64,000 bases of DNA, from NCBI GenBank assembly GCA_904066235.2, contig CAJFCV020000002.1, forward strand, positions 7,192,001 to 7,256,000. The letters are read 5' to 3'. The first letter of the stretch is position 1. Every line of letters starts with the position of its first letter. The translations under genes and the position numbers were made by a program. Source of the DNA: Bursaphelenchus xylophilus (taxonomy: Eukaryota; Nematoda; Chromadorea; Rhabditida; Aphelenchoididae). This document shows, piece after piece, positions 38,473 to 49,907 of this stretch. The notes below the pieces were generated by a model. The model saw nothing but the letters and a program-made list of their open reading frames with translations, was not told the origin of the DNA and ran no database searches.

Positions 38473-39752
38473 TGAGATTACAATGTAAATAATTCTCTTT
38501 TCCTACACTGCACATATCACTTTTGTGTAGTCTTACTGTATTTAGGACCATTCCCAAATTCTCACCTCGAATTTTTTGAGCTTTTCTTTCTTTTTTAGGC
38601 CTATGGTAGTTAGGTTTTAGATAGATTTTAGAATCCCTCACAGCGATCAATTTATTCGGTTAGTCAGATTTCTAGTCATTGTCATGTAAAAATGTTCGTT
38701 TTAATAAATTCGTTATTACTTTAACAACTCAGTTTTCTGTTCGTCGGGTAACATTACTGTCTCAAAGACAGGGAGAAAAGCAAGTGTCATACAAAAAAGC
38801 AATAAATTTTCTAGCTGGTTAAAAAAATTTTGCAATGGCTTTACATATTACACGTAAATATAATTCAGCGTATCGGTTTTATACCCGCACCTAAAATTTT
38901 GAGTCAAGGTGGATGGTGTTGTTCATGGTTAACCTCCTACCAAGAGGCCCGAGTGACCTTGATGAGAGTTGTAAAGGATGCTATGGGTAGTAGGTCTTGT
39001 TCGCCTAACTCTGGAAAGTCTGACTTCATTTTTACACCCCGAAACAAAGTTAAAATGCAAGTTTTAGCTTACAAATGGTGCAAATTCGAGTTCATGCCTA
39101 ACAGTGTCAGCTCATTTAGTTCAAGATGGATTATGTTACTATTCAATACTCTAAAAAAGTGAGTCCCACGTTCCGATACTTATTTTTTGATAAGCAAAAA
39201 AAAAATCGGTCAAAAAATTTGCCTTGGTACCCCCGTGAGATCGATGTTCAAGGTTAAGGTGCACTATTCGCCTAGGTGCACTGTTGGTGTGAGGTTCACT
39301 GTTTGGATCCAACCGCTCATTTTAAATTCAACTTCCGACAGCCTAATTTCTCTCACTTCAGTCCAATTATGTCTGGCCCCGAACATGATTTGGATTTTTT
39401 CCCTTACATCTTCCGACTTCAGCAGCTTTCGACCTCATTGTCAGAACCAAGTTTTGAACGAAAAAAAAATTATGACAAAATGTCAACATGCATTGATTTT
39501 TTATGGTCAAATTCCACTTTTTTACATTTTGTGAATGCAAAAGTACTTCGAAAATTCCCATAAATACACGAAAATACCCGGCTTCGCGGGTATTTGGGTA
39601 TATACCCCGTCCGAACCTTAGTTGCAATGCAACAATACTTCGCATAAATTTCACGAAAACATTTGCGAAGATATCGGGCGCAGCTAGTGGTAAAAATTAT
39701 TTTGCAAAATTCCTCTTTATTTTATTTTGCGCAATTGCAACAGGTTTTTTCC
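38473..39752. other. Intergenic with a dispersed repeat copy
   Basis: Contains no supported gene. A perfect hairpin AATACCCGGCTTCGCGGGTATT lies near 39573. From about 39400 to 39630 the sequence matches, in inverted orientation, the stretch 50155-50330 (shared pieces: TCCGAACC, CATCTTCCGACT, AACCAAGTTTTGAA, ATTGATTTTTTATG), so this is a dispersed repeat present twice in the window. Confidence 0.55.
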
Positions 39753-42700
39753 ATGGGACACTATAATGACCAAGTAGATGATGTAGCAGGGCCGTCAACC
39801 TCATTTACGTCTAATGTAAGAAAATATTAATAGCAAAAAATTTTGGCTTTAGCCGACGCAGGATGAATTACAGCAAAAGGCAGCCGAATTACGGCAAAGA
39901 TTATTGGAAAAGCGCAAATTGATCCACAATGGAGAGAACAAAGCGCATAATAAAGGAGGAATTGTTAAGGAGGAGGTCATTGAAACAATATCAGAGTTTT
40001 TGGACTCAGATCATGCAAAAGAAAGAGCAGAGGAGCTGAGATTGAGGCTAATGTTGAAGCAGAAGATGGCTAGTAAAGTAAAAAAAGCAAGTCTATTCCG
40101 TTTTTTATTTAATTAATGTTTCGGAAGAAGATTTGGAGCCAGAAATAAAAAGGAAATCACTTGGAAGTAGTTTTGGTAAGTGTACTGTTACCTAAATTTT
40201 TTTGTTTAATTTTAGACCATGATGAAAGGTATTATGTGCAGCCTAGCCCATCAACTGACGATGAAGTTGATGCGAGAACGCCTGATATTGGAGACATGAG
40301 GTTTGAAGACATGACGGAAGAACAGAAGGGTCAGGTAAGTGAAAAACCTTATCTGATTTTTGTTAATTAGTTGAGTCCGGATGAGCTCCATTTAAAAGAA
40401 CAGCAATATCAGCAGCGTCTAATTGCTCGTCTTCCTCCATTTTATCCCGGGATTTTTGGGTCTAGAAGTGTTAAGGAATATAAATTCATACGTCGTATCG
40501 AGGAAGGGACATTTGGAATCGTTTACGAAGCCTTGGAGTTGGACAGCGATGTCACCGTGGCTTTAAAGAGATTGAAATTAAATAATGAGAAAGAAGGATT
40601 CCCTATCACTTCTTTAAGGGAGATCAATATGCTAATGAAATGTAGATTACATAAAAATATCGTTCGACTTATCGTAAGTTTCTATCGAAAGCAGTCTTAC
40701 ATTTCGTTCTTATTAATGTCAATCTCGGAATAGATAATGTTACTTGTTTTATACCTAGGAGGTGGTGACCGGCTCGACAATGGACAAGTTTTATTTGGTC
40801 ATGGAGTATGTTCCCCATGATGTAAGAAAGCTGATCAAGTTGATGGTTAAGAAGAACAAACACTTTACAATTGGTAATTCTTGTTTTCGCATTCTTTGAC
40901 TTTAGTCTTAGCACAAACCAAGACATTGATGTTGCAATTATTAAGTGGAATATCATTCATGCATTCGGAATGGGTGATTCACAGAGATCTCAAACCCTCG
41001 AACCTTTTGTTAACTCATGACAATGTCCTGAAAGTAAGTGCACATATACAGGGTGGGGCATCTTTGTGGCTCGATTGATTTGAATTGGCTATAACATCAT
41101 TTCTTTATTTTTGACAAGGAAAGTACTTCTATGGGGTGTGGAATTACCGGTCGAGATATACACTCCATTTCAAAATGATAGACACGCCTATAAAATCTGC
41201 GATTGCGGCGTCGACATGCAGTTGACGGATACGAAACCTTTACAGATTGAAAGAGGAGGTTTGAAAACCTATACCAAAAAATAATCTTTCTTATTGCACT
41301 GAAATTGCACTTTGCACAAAAGATTTTCCAAATTTTGGGTGTTTCAAAAAGATAGACACGGTTGCTATTTTTGCTAAAAACTTGCGAGTATGGGCCCCAT
41401 AGGTCCTGAAATTATTAGTATGACTGTATTGCAACTGTCTGGACTTTACTGAGCTCAAAATGCCCAAATTTTTATGCAATTTTCTCGGAATTGCACATAT
41501 ACTTCCATTTTTTGCAATCTGACCTGCATCTGTCAGAAGTCCACTTTCCATGGGTACAGACAGTGCAGATGCGACCTATCGTATGTAATGGACTAGATCC
41601 AGTCGCTTTTCACTGGTATGCAACAAAAAAATGCGTGGAAATTGCAACGAAAACTGATTTTGCAACGATAGTCGTCACTTTTAAAGCTTCTCAAGCGGTT
41701 GCCTGTCGTTTGCACAACCCAAAAAGCCCTGAACTATCTTGACAAACCACAGAAAAACGTTATTGCATAAGCCTTATGTCCAGGTTCCGTCGGGCCAACG
41801 CCAGAAAAGGTCAAGTTTCCAAAAGGCCGTTTTTGACCCATTTTTAAGCCTACTTTGCAGAGATTTGCAAAAGAATAGTGATCTGCGGACCCGCAGAAGC
41901 AAAGCTGCACATGCTACTGACCTAAACGTTTTTATAAGACCCTAAACATTCCAGCCATGAAGTTTTTCTTCGCACCTAGCTTGTTTCGAAACGTAGGGTA
42001 GCCTTCAAAGCTGACCATGTCGCAGCGGAATCAGTTTTTGTTGCAATTTATACGCATTTCTTTGTTGCATACCACTGAAAACTGACTAGATCTAGTCCAT
42101 TACATGCCATAGGTCGCCTCTGCACTGTCTGTACCCATGGAGAGTGGACTTCTGACAGATGCAGGTCAGATTGCAAAAAATGGAAGTATATGTGCAATTC
42201 CGAGAAAATTGCACAAAAATTTGGGCATTTTGAGCTCAGTAAATTCCAGACAGTTGCAATACAGTCATACTAATAATTTCAGGACCTATGGGGCCCATAC
42301 TCGCAAGTTTTTAGCAAAAATAGCAACCGTGTCTATCATTTTGAAACACCCAAAATTTGGAAAATCTTTTGTGTAAAGTGCAATTACAGTGCAATAAGAA
42401 AAATGATTTGTTGGTATAGGTTTTCAAACCTCCTCTTTCAATCTGTTAAGGTTTCGTATCCGTCAACTCAACCCCGACACCGCAATTGCAGATTTTATAG
42501 GCGTGTCTATCATTTTGAAATGGAGTGTATATCAAAAAATTCGCAAAAATTTTCTGATTCAGAATATATATAAATTAGCTGCCTAATTTTGGTCTAATGA
42601 CATGTTTTTGTCCTCAGAAGTTTTCTCGCGACACCATGCATCTGTCTTTTTGACCGTGTTTTTACCAGTAAAAAAATTTTGTTTTGTGCTAAACTAAATT

Positions 42701-44475
42701 CTGAGGCCTTGACAAGCCTTAAAATATCAAATTGGATTACAACTACACTTTAAAAGTAGTTCCAATGTAAAAAATGGGATCTAGTGTGGCAAAAAGGACC
42801 GAACCCGTTTCCCTCGGATTTCCAACCCAGCGCTCTAACCACTCGGCCACACCGCTCTCTTCCGAAGGAAGAGACCGAGCGCGCTTTTGTTGCCGCAGAT
42901 TTTTTTCCTCGAGAAAAACATTTATTGAAAAAACTCGCTGATAGACCAAAATTAGGCAGCTAATTTATATATATTCTGAATCAGAAAATTTTTGCGAATT
43001 TTTTGATATATATCTCGACCGGTAATTCCACACCCCATAGAAGTACTTTCCTTGTGAGCCAAATGTGAAAAAAAAATTTCCCCTGAATCCTCAGACTCTC
43101 CCATTTTGATATCAAATATGTTATTGGAATCTATAAATAAGTCATCTTCATGGTAATAATCAAAACATCTTGAAAAATGTCGAAAATTGGTTGTGTCTGT
43201 AACGGTGGGAGATAGTGGTCCCGGGTTCAGAAGTCTTAGAATTTTGAGTAGAATAGTTTGGAACAAAAAAAACTAAAAAATGCCACTCCAAAGGGGCGAA
43301 ACCCGGAGGGCATAGATATGAAAATTTTGAAAATCCGCAAAGGTGGGGAAAAGGTTTGGCCCCAGACAAAGTAAAATTTTCCATTAAGCTAGGGACAAGT
43401 CGAAAAATTTCAAACGTTATGGCTCAAATTTGGTTAAAAAATTTCGTCTTCAAACGCCCATAACTCCTGATAAGATCGAAAATTCTAAAATTTAATAACT
43501 TCATAAGACTTTGAATTTGAGCATCTACAGCCATACCGAAGGACAGGCCAAGTTTTTTTGTTCAACACAACATTCCATTTAGAGAGTTTAACAACCGAAA
43601 GCCGTGAACGAAAATTTTGCTTTTTTGTTTGTTGTGAATTTTTGCTGCAGTCTAAAAAATAGCTATAACATGCTTGGTATTAAACAAAATGGGAGAGGCT
43701 GAGGATTCATTGAAAAAAAGAATTTTGACATTCGACCCAAAAAGAAAGAAGTTAGAGCCAATTTAAATCGGGCTACATAGATGCCCCACCCTGTATTTAA
43801 TTTATGGATGATATTGTTAAGATTGGTGATTTTGGATTGTGTCGAGAATACGGAGACCCATTGAAGCCCTACACTCCAGTTGTTGTCACATTGTGGTATC
43901 GATGTCCAGAATTGCTTTTGGGTGCCAAGGTAAGTAAGAATCGGTATATCCATTGTTTCTATTATAGTTATATAGCACCAAAGTGGACATGTGGTCGATT
44001 GGGTGTATTTTCGGAGAGTTCCTCAAGTTAAAACCGATGTTTCAAGGAAGTTCCGAGATAGATCAATTGAATAAAATATTTTTGGTATGTAAATGTCCCA
44101 TCCAGCAGCGTTATTATTGTGCTTTAGGACACTGGAGTGCCCAACGAGACAGTTTGGCCTGGCTATAAAGATCTCCCGGGGATTCCGAGATGCATATTCC
44201 CGTCTGCTCCCTTCAATCAATTCAGATCCAAGTATCTGAAAGACGTTTGCAGTGAAAATGGGCTTGATCTCTTGCAACGGTACTATTATCTATAATTGTA
44301 TACATCTTTAAGATTACTCGCTTTATGTCCGGAACGTCGAATCTCAGCGGAAGAAGCGTTGAAACATAAATTCTTCACAGAGAAGCCAGAGCCGGCTTCA
44401 TTTGAGAGCTTTCCAACATGGCCCGAGAATCTCGAGAAATTCAAAAACCCTCCTGTATTCCTAGATCCGCCTTAA
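39753..44475 (+). CDS. cdk-11: Cyclin-dependent kinase 11 (PITSLRE kinase)
   Basis: Exons 39753-39815, 39853-40072, 40128-40175, 40216-40334, 40371-40673, 40759-40873, 40906-41033, 43822-43929, 43968-44084, 44128-44279, 44313-44475; 511 residues. CDK11 pairs with cyclin L to phosphorylate splicing factors and RNA polymerase II. An acidic/basic helical N-terminus (about 180 residues, shorter than in mammals) precedes the kinase domain: glycine loop [18 protein letters not shown], the diagnostic PITSLRE (228-234), HRDLKPSN with catalytic Asp317, [22 protein letters not shown] and DMWSIGC. The seventh intron is 2.8 kb because a nested transposon cluster fills it; its acceptor is GTTAAG. The donor after residue 94 (A|GTAAAG) was chosen by phase. 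Two further same-strand genes follow closely. Confidence 0.93.
41161..42527. mobile_element. Nested 1.37 kb foldback element (family CACTCCATTTC)
   Basis: Ends CACTCCATTTCAAAATGATA and the exact complement, flanked by TA on each side. The arms mirror each other for several hundred bp (for example ATTTTCTCGGAATTGCACAT near 41478 and its complement near 42193), so the two halves can pair along most of their length. Open frames of 80-86 codons in each arm are mirror images and not genes. Confidence 0.82.
42528..43012. repeat. Third nested hairpin, with tRNA-like core
   Basis: Inverted arms of about 75 bp (TATATCAAAAAATTCGCAAA at the left and its complement at the right) surround a 330-bp loop that holds a tRNA-Ser-like sequence. 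It abuts the second element and the inner edge of the outer element. Confidence 0.75.
42784..42856 (-). tRNA. tRNA-Ser-like sequence (probably a pseudogene or SINE head)
   Basis: Read on the minus strand: GGTGTGGCCGAGTGGTTAGA (A box TGGCCGAGTGG), then GCGCTGGGTTGGAAATCCGA with a GGA anticodon loop, a short variable segment, and GGGTTCGGTCC (B box; consensus GGTTCGANTCC). The GCCGAGTGG D-arm is typical of the Ser/Leu class. The acceptor stem does not pair cleanly in the normal frame and GGA is not the usual eukaryotic Ser anticodon, so a functional tRNA is unlikely. Both polymerase III promoter boxes are nonetheless intact. Confidence 0.5.
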
Positions 44476-44645
44476 TGTTTTCTTTGTTACTCTACGGGTA
44501 CAATAAAATAAGCCGTTGTTATTGTTGGTAACCAGAGTTACCGTCTGTTAAATGCAGTATTTGTACTTTTGACAAGTTTTTTGGAATAACATTGTGTTTA
44601 GATCCTGGCTCTGAGTCAGTCCTTGAATTCAAGTCAACGGATTTT

Positions 44646-44975
44646 ATGTCGTTGTCAAGGTATTGGATTTACACCACCAAGCCAGAAGAAGCCTTCAAAA
44701 AGGTCCTTGTTCTCTGCTCTGGGATTTTTGTGGGAGCCAAGGCGGTCACTTTTTATTACAATCCCTTGGAGGTATTTTTTTTTTATTCTTATGTTATGAG
44801 TGTTCCCTTTTTTACTTTATTCTGGATTTTTTAGGACTTCCACCGCGAGCTGGAAGAAGGAAAGCGACTTCTCCTCATCAAATACCGTAATCGCTACTTT
44901 GAAAAAGGACTCGATAAGATCGCTGAAGCCTCAAAAAAAGATGAAATCGCAACAGGGATACCAGAGTCTGATTGA
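44646..44975 (+). CDS. 88-residue single-pass membrane protein, overlaps ALKBH1 start
   Basis: Exons 44646-44771 and 44835-44975. Start MSLSRYWIYTTKPEEAFKKV, helix VLVLCSGIFVGAKAVTFYY, then a charged helical tail ending ATGIPESD. No family recognised; small size, one helix and basic/acidic tail recall mitochondrial inner-membrane assembly proteins, but this is only an impression. It lies 170 nt after CDK11. Its last 35 bases are also the first 35 bases of the ALKBH1 frame, read in another phase. Confidence 0.65.
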
Positions 44976-46032
44976 GAACGATTCTTTATTCAAGCAAGCG
45001 TTTAAAAAATACAAGAAAAGGAATGGGAAGGTCGATTTGGATGATGTTATTGATGTCAAGATGACAGATTCAATAAAAGGAATAGTATGTAGACCAATTC
45101 AGACGGATTTAAAATTGGATAACGTTGGGATTGGCTTAAGGTAAGATTATTTTAAAGTTTGTTGCATTTTTGCAGGCCAATCTCTGAATGGTCCTTGGCT
45201 ACTTTAACTCATCGACCCGGCCTTTATATTTTAAACAATATAATTACTGAAGAAGGACAAATAGAGCTTGCAAAAAAATGTCTTTTGGAATATTCAGAAC
45301 CGCCGAATGTCACTAATCTGACGGTAGATGGCTCCTACAACCAATCAGATGTCTTCTTGAATAGATCGGAAAAGTTGAGATGGGTTACCATGGGGAATGA
45401 TTACAATTGGACTGATAAAATTTACGCTGATCGCCCCAGAAACAGATTGCCCGATGAGATTGTCAAGTTTGCTGATCTTGTTTCCAGAATATTGGGTCTG
45501 GGACCCATGGCTCCGGATGCTGTTATTATGAACTTTTACCCATCAAAAGCAACACTGTCCCCGCATGTGGATAGGTAAGATAATCTGAGGTGATAAGTTT
45601 TGTTTCAGGTCCGAAAGAAGCATAGAGAAGCCATTGATATCGATAAGTCTTGGGCAGTCGGCGATTTACCTCTCTGGTGGGGCTTCCTTGGATGATCCGA
45701 TTGATCCTATTCTCCTTCATTCTGGTGATGTTCTGGTCATGCATGGAGCCCAAAGACTAGTGTACCACGCTGTGCCAAGAATACTGAAGTTGAGAAGATT
45801 CTCGAAGATGGAAGGTATAAACGAGAGGGTTCTGGAGTACATCAATAATTGTCGATTGAATATAACAATCAGGCAGGTGGATGAGAGGACAGAAGATAAT
45901 GGATTAAGTGAGGGGAAACACCTAGTGTCAGTAAAACAAGGGGATCAGGGAGATTCACTGCTGCGGTTGGAGAAACAAAAGATCGAAAGCGGAAGTCTGC
46001 AGATACCGCGGAATGCTGACATATCAGCATGA
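44941..46032 (+). CDS. alkb-1: AlkB homologue 1, 2-oxoglutarate/Fe(II) nucleic-acid dioxygenase
   Basis: Exons 44941-45140, 45176-45574, 45609-46032; 340 residues. ALKBH1 removes methyl groups from tRNA (and is debated for DNA), in nucleus and mitochondria. The N-terminal helix block DSLFKQAFKKYKKRNGKVDL matches human ALKBH1, as do EKLRWVTMGNDYNWTDKIY and MNFYPSKATLSPHVDRSERS. The iron ligands are His and Asp in PHVDRS and a distal His in LVYHAVPRIL; the oxoglutarate-binding Arg is in NITIRQV. PLISISLGQSAIYLSGG is the second family block. A 60-residue charged tail follows. AATAAA is near 46099. Third gene of a likely operon with CDK11. Confidence 0.93.
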
Positions 46033-47352
46033 TTGCCAAGAAAGATGTCATCTGTTACATATCGACACAGCTAGGCCCAGTTATTTGTTTTTATTGGAAA
46101 TAAATTTGTGAACATACATAGTAGTTGTCGCTTCATTCTTTCTTCCGAATTTGACTTTGCTTCCCTCGCCTTCAGGTTTATTCAAAACACCGGAAGACCC
46201 CGCAAAGGACTTGTTCCCCTTCGTCCCCTCCTCTTCTTCTTCTCGGCATTCAACGATTAATGTCCTCAGGCAGAGTTGATTCGCAAGATTTCTGCGGCAA
46301 AATAAACTTATTTGTCTGCGTCCTAAACAATAGAGTTATTCCCGGTTGCGGCGGAAAGAAGGGATTCTCGAAATTAAATTTCAAAATGTTTCGGCGCAAA
46401 AGAATGAGTTAGTAGTGCCATAGAGGATTTCGATTATATGTCGAGGTTCGAGCGACGGAGAGATTCGGTTATGCGGAAAAAAGGCTGAACTCAATTTGCG
46501 GCCTTTCATTAAAGGATAGTAAGCCGAATGGCGCACTCCCAATGATGACAAATGATTTTTCACGAACATTTTGTGCCCCTTCTTCTACATCGGCGTAACC
46601 CTCTATTATTTTGACAAACCTTTGTCTTACTTTTTATTTTCGCTTGGGCAACTCGTCCCCCCGCTCATCGGCCAACAAGAAGCCCGCAGACGTTTTTGTA
46701 ATCACGGCGCGGTCTTCTTTGTTATTCCGCAGTCCTCGAGGTTCTTTGTGAACATAATTGTCGGCGGTTGATTAGTCAGTCCAGTCCCATTTTTTAATCT
46801 CCTCTTTTCCAACTCGCAGCGTGAGAACGGCGGCCCATCAACAAACGTTTTTTGGCCGTTTTCTTGACTTTTCGTTACCAAACCTAGTTTAAACTGTAAT
46901 CACCTTTTGTACCCGTTTCACCATCCTTATCAACGAGCTTACCGGTACGTCGTGACCAGTTCACAGAATCTGTTTATGTGTCTCTCAGTGTTCCTCGAAT
47001 TTGAACAAATGCGGGTATTGTTTGCGTGTAAGTCTAATGTAAGTCTCAGCGATGACTTACATTCCATATTGTCACGCGAAATATTATGTTGAATTTTGAC
47101 CACTCGATGATTAGAAAAATTTTGCTTTAGGTTGATATATAATAGAAGATCAAGATCAACAGTGATGGAATGAAAAATGTCCCATAAAAAAATCGTTAAG
47201 AGTAAGTGATAAATAGAAAATTCTGAAGAAACGTGGCCTCCTAGGATTATATGAGACTGATGTTGTGGCCTTAGGGTTTCTTCTTGTGACTAATATTTAC
47301 TTTAGTTATGCTGATTTAAACTGGATGAGCTGATTTCAGCTCGTTCTCAGCC
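46033..47352. other. Intergenic, no gene seen
   Basis: Contains short open frames on both strands without resemblance. A CTGATTTCAG acceptor just before 47353 could serve trans-splicing of the next gene. Confidence 0.4.
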
Positions 47353-47673
47353 ATGATGACAGACAGCATTAGTGGAACGACCTCCTCGAGCAGTTCGACC
47401 CGAAGGCGCAAGAGCGTCTTCAGAAACGAGGTCCACCTCAGCATCTGGATTCGGTTTTCACGGGTTATTTTCGGGAAGATTAGACGCCTTCCGAAGTGTA
47501 TGAACACCACTTTGGTCCTGTTCACCGTACACATGTATCTGACCGTGCCTGTGATTGTCGCCGCAGGTATCACCGGGGATCTGAAGGCTCTATTGAGGCC
47601 TTTTCGAATCATTTATCAAATGGGTTTTCAATTCGAGGAACTTCAGGAAGGCTTCCGACAATTGGTTCAATAA
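47353..47673 (+). CDS. Hypothetical 106-residue membrane protein
   Basis: Single-exon frame starting MMTDSISGTTSSSSSTRRRK, with a basic region, one hydrophobic helix (TTLVLFTVHMYLTVPVIVAA) and an amphipathic end (GFQFEELQEGFRQLVQ). It follows an AG acceptor (TGATTTCAG) by 13 nt and is followed by AATAAA near 47690, which supports a trans-spliced one-exon gene. A nearly equally long frame runs on the other strand but has no such signals. No family recognised. Confidence 0.42.
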   Translation: MMTDSISGTTSSSSSTRRRKSVFRNEVHLSIWIRFSRVIFGKIRRLPKCMNTTLVLFTVHMYLTVPVIVAAGITGDLKALLRPFRIIYQMGFQFEELQEGFRQLVQ

Positions 47674-47867
47674 TACTTTATGTTATAGTAATAAAAATTT
47701 AATCAGTAGTGCATATGTTCGTCAAGCTCTTCGGGAGAGAAAGTGTTAGTGATGGAAAACTGTCTAAAAATGATTAATCATCTTCTTCTCTATAAAACCA
47801 AAACAGTTCAGTAATAACCGGTTATTTTGTTTAGATGGGACATTTAATCATCTTTAATTATACGCCG

Positions 47868-48112
47868 CGCCATAAAGTCCGTAGAATTTGCACTGTGCGG
47901 TTTTCCCCGCGCCACTGCGACTTCCCATTTTGCACGCACTTTTCTGCGAGCTCACCCCGCGACGCTGCCGAAAAAAAAATCTACCAACCTTATGGCACGA
48001 CTACTTATTAGCATTTTCATAAAGTGCACGGATTTTTGCACTGTGCGTTTCGCTTTCTTTGCGATCCTTTTTACAATTCTTTTTGCACGGCGCGTTCAGT
48101 CTACCACTTTTA
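47868..48112. repeat. Fragments of the GCACNGTGC hairpin family
   Basis: Two partial copies sharing TTTTCATAAAGTGCA and TTTGCACTGTGCGGTTTT with the element at 61.7-62.0 kb. Located between the small hypothetical gene and the secreted galectin gene. Confidence 0.55.
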
Positions 48113-48247
48113 ATTTTTGGAAGTAAAGTTCCGCGTTTCCAGCCACCGGCTAACAACAAAATTTAATTTACTAGTGCGTCATCTTATTTATCACGTAAAA
48201 AATATTGAAGATTTGCGAAAATCATATAACGAAAGCTATAAACTCTT

Positions 48248-49463
48248 TTACTTTGGGACGGCGTCGTTTATCGTGACAGTCTGCAGCTCAACATTGCCTT
48301 CGATCTCGAGAGTCTCGACATCATTGGGGGCTCCACGGTGAGCGAAAGTGGTGAATCGCTTGCCGTTGATGAAGATTTGGAAGCTGTAGTTTTCATTGAT
48401 GATGGTCAAGTCGAAGCTGCAAATAAATCACACATTATAGTCATCACCCCAGAGTGCTTACATTTCGTTCTTGCTCAGTGGAAATCCTCCTTCTCTCTCC
48501 TCCTTGCCCCATTCATTGTTAACCATGGCATTTCTTACAATGACTCCCTCATTGTAACGGATAGACAATTGCAGGGCATACTCCATATTGGCTCTGTAGA
48601 GGTTTACGTTGAACTTCTTGCCTGTGGGCATTCCCGAAACGTCAAGTCTTTTGCCAACTCCGACCTTGGCGACAGCAGTGTAAGGATTGGGGAAAACGGT
48701 ACCACCATCTGAAGCAGTAATTTATTGTATATCAATCTCAGCGATGACTTACAGTGGAAGACACGAAGAGAATCGAGATCTCCGTTGATGGAAACATGGT
48801 CGACACCTTCCAGAGTCTCTCTTTGATCGAAGGTTCCGATCTCCTTTCTGTTACCGTATACCTTGTACTTGCCTCCAATAATGCGAACACGAATGTCAAA
48901 TACCTCCTCAGCTTTGTATGGAGAAGAGATTCTCTCCTCCTTCTCACTCCAGTTACCGTCTTTGAACGTGTTGTAAACAATCTTGCCGGAGAATAGACCC
49001 TCGTCGAATCTGATACTCAAATGCAGAGGCATGACGGCATCCTTAGCAGGTCCTCTGTGGAAGTTGAAGTCAATTCTGCAATTATTAGGTCAGCATATTA
49101 ATGAGTTGTCACCTCTGGGGATCTTTGGAAATTCTGCCAACGGCATGGATGGTCTGGCCTTCCTTGAACGGCTCGCTGAGTCTGGTCTTGAAAGGCAGAC
49201 GCTGAAAAAAAATAATGTCGCCTTAGGGTCGTCCACCTATTTCCAACTTACGTATTCCTGTTCCCCGACATAAAGTTTGTAGCTCTTTTCCTTGGCATCA
49301 TCAGATTTGTTGATGTTCAACGGTTCTGTGCCCAACTCTCCAGCTAACCCACAACTCGCAGTTACAGCGAGGAAAAACACAATTGCTATAAAGGGATATT
49401 TTGGGATACGATATCATAAACGGAAAACTATATAAACGAAAAATAAATAAACTCACATCGCAT
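48248..49463 (-). CDS. Secreted tandem-repeat galectin
   Basis: Exons 49457-49463 (7 nt), 49252-49385, 49113-49201, 48753-49075, 48462-48708, 48248-48416; 322 residues. Two galectin carbohydrate-recognition domains follow an evident signal peptide, MRSIVFFLAVTASCGLAGE, which most galectins lack. CRD1 (about 50-175): FKEGQTIHAVGRI, FNFHRG, LHLSIRFDEG, DGNWSEKEER. CRD2 (about 190-320): PTGKKFNVNLY, LQLSIRYNEG, NNEWGKEERE, NYSFQIFINGKRFTTFAHR. The core sugar-binding H-x-N-P-R is reduced to LSIR in both domains, while the W..E.R part remains, so binding to beta-galactosides may be changed or lost. The tiny first exon encodes only MR plus one base of the third codon. LEC-1 lies 5 kb away. Confidence 0.85.
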
Positions 49464-49907
49464 CGTTAGTCCGTTCCAGTCAAAAAGATTCGGCCAACTG
49501 GTTAGGACTGATAACACGCTGAATTAAGATTGTTTAGATGAAGGCTGGCCCCGCCCGAATCGAATAAAACAAACGAAAAACAATCTGGCCGGCCGATCAC
49601 GCGCCCCAGGGGCTATAATAAATCTTCGACCCACGGAAAGTGATGAGATCCATTCAGCCCAATAAATGCCGAGCGATTACGTGTTTGATGTCATCGGGAT
49701 TACAGAGAACATAAAAATAGTTTGATTGAATACTTTTAGACAATTTTAAAATTAATTTCAGAACAAATTTCGTTAATTCTTCTTTCGATTCAAAAATATG
49801 ACAGAGAGGTTCTTTAGCAAATTAGAAAATGCTTGAAAGTATTTATACATTTATGATGTTACGTATTGAAATTTGATGATTTCGGCACGACTTTTCATTT
49901 GTGACTT

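Larger units (their letters stand above)
41049..43793. mobile_element. Outer TA-flanked inverted-repeat element filling a CDK11 intron
   Basis: 2,745 bp between TA copies (41047-41048 and 43794-43795). Ends CAGGGTGGGGCATCTTTGTG and complement CAGGGTGGGGCATCTATGTA, the match continuing about 70 bp. Inner parts 41118-41160 and 43010-43055 are also inverted copies (ACTTCTATGGGGTGTGGAAT). Two more palindromic units are inserted between them. TA target and CAGGGTG-type ends suggest a Tc1/mariner-superfamily non-autonomous element; no transposase reading frame is visible. Confidence 0.8.

Noticed and set aside
41290..42380. Two 79-86 residue near-identical open frames on opposite strands
   Set aside because: They lie in the two arms of the nested foldback and are mirror images.
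47316..47612. 98-codon minus-strand frame opposite the small hypothetical gene
   Set aside because: Lacks acceptor and poly(A) signals that the plus-strand frame has; probably a shadow.
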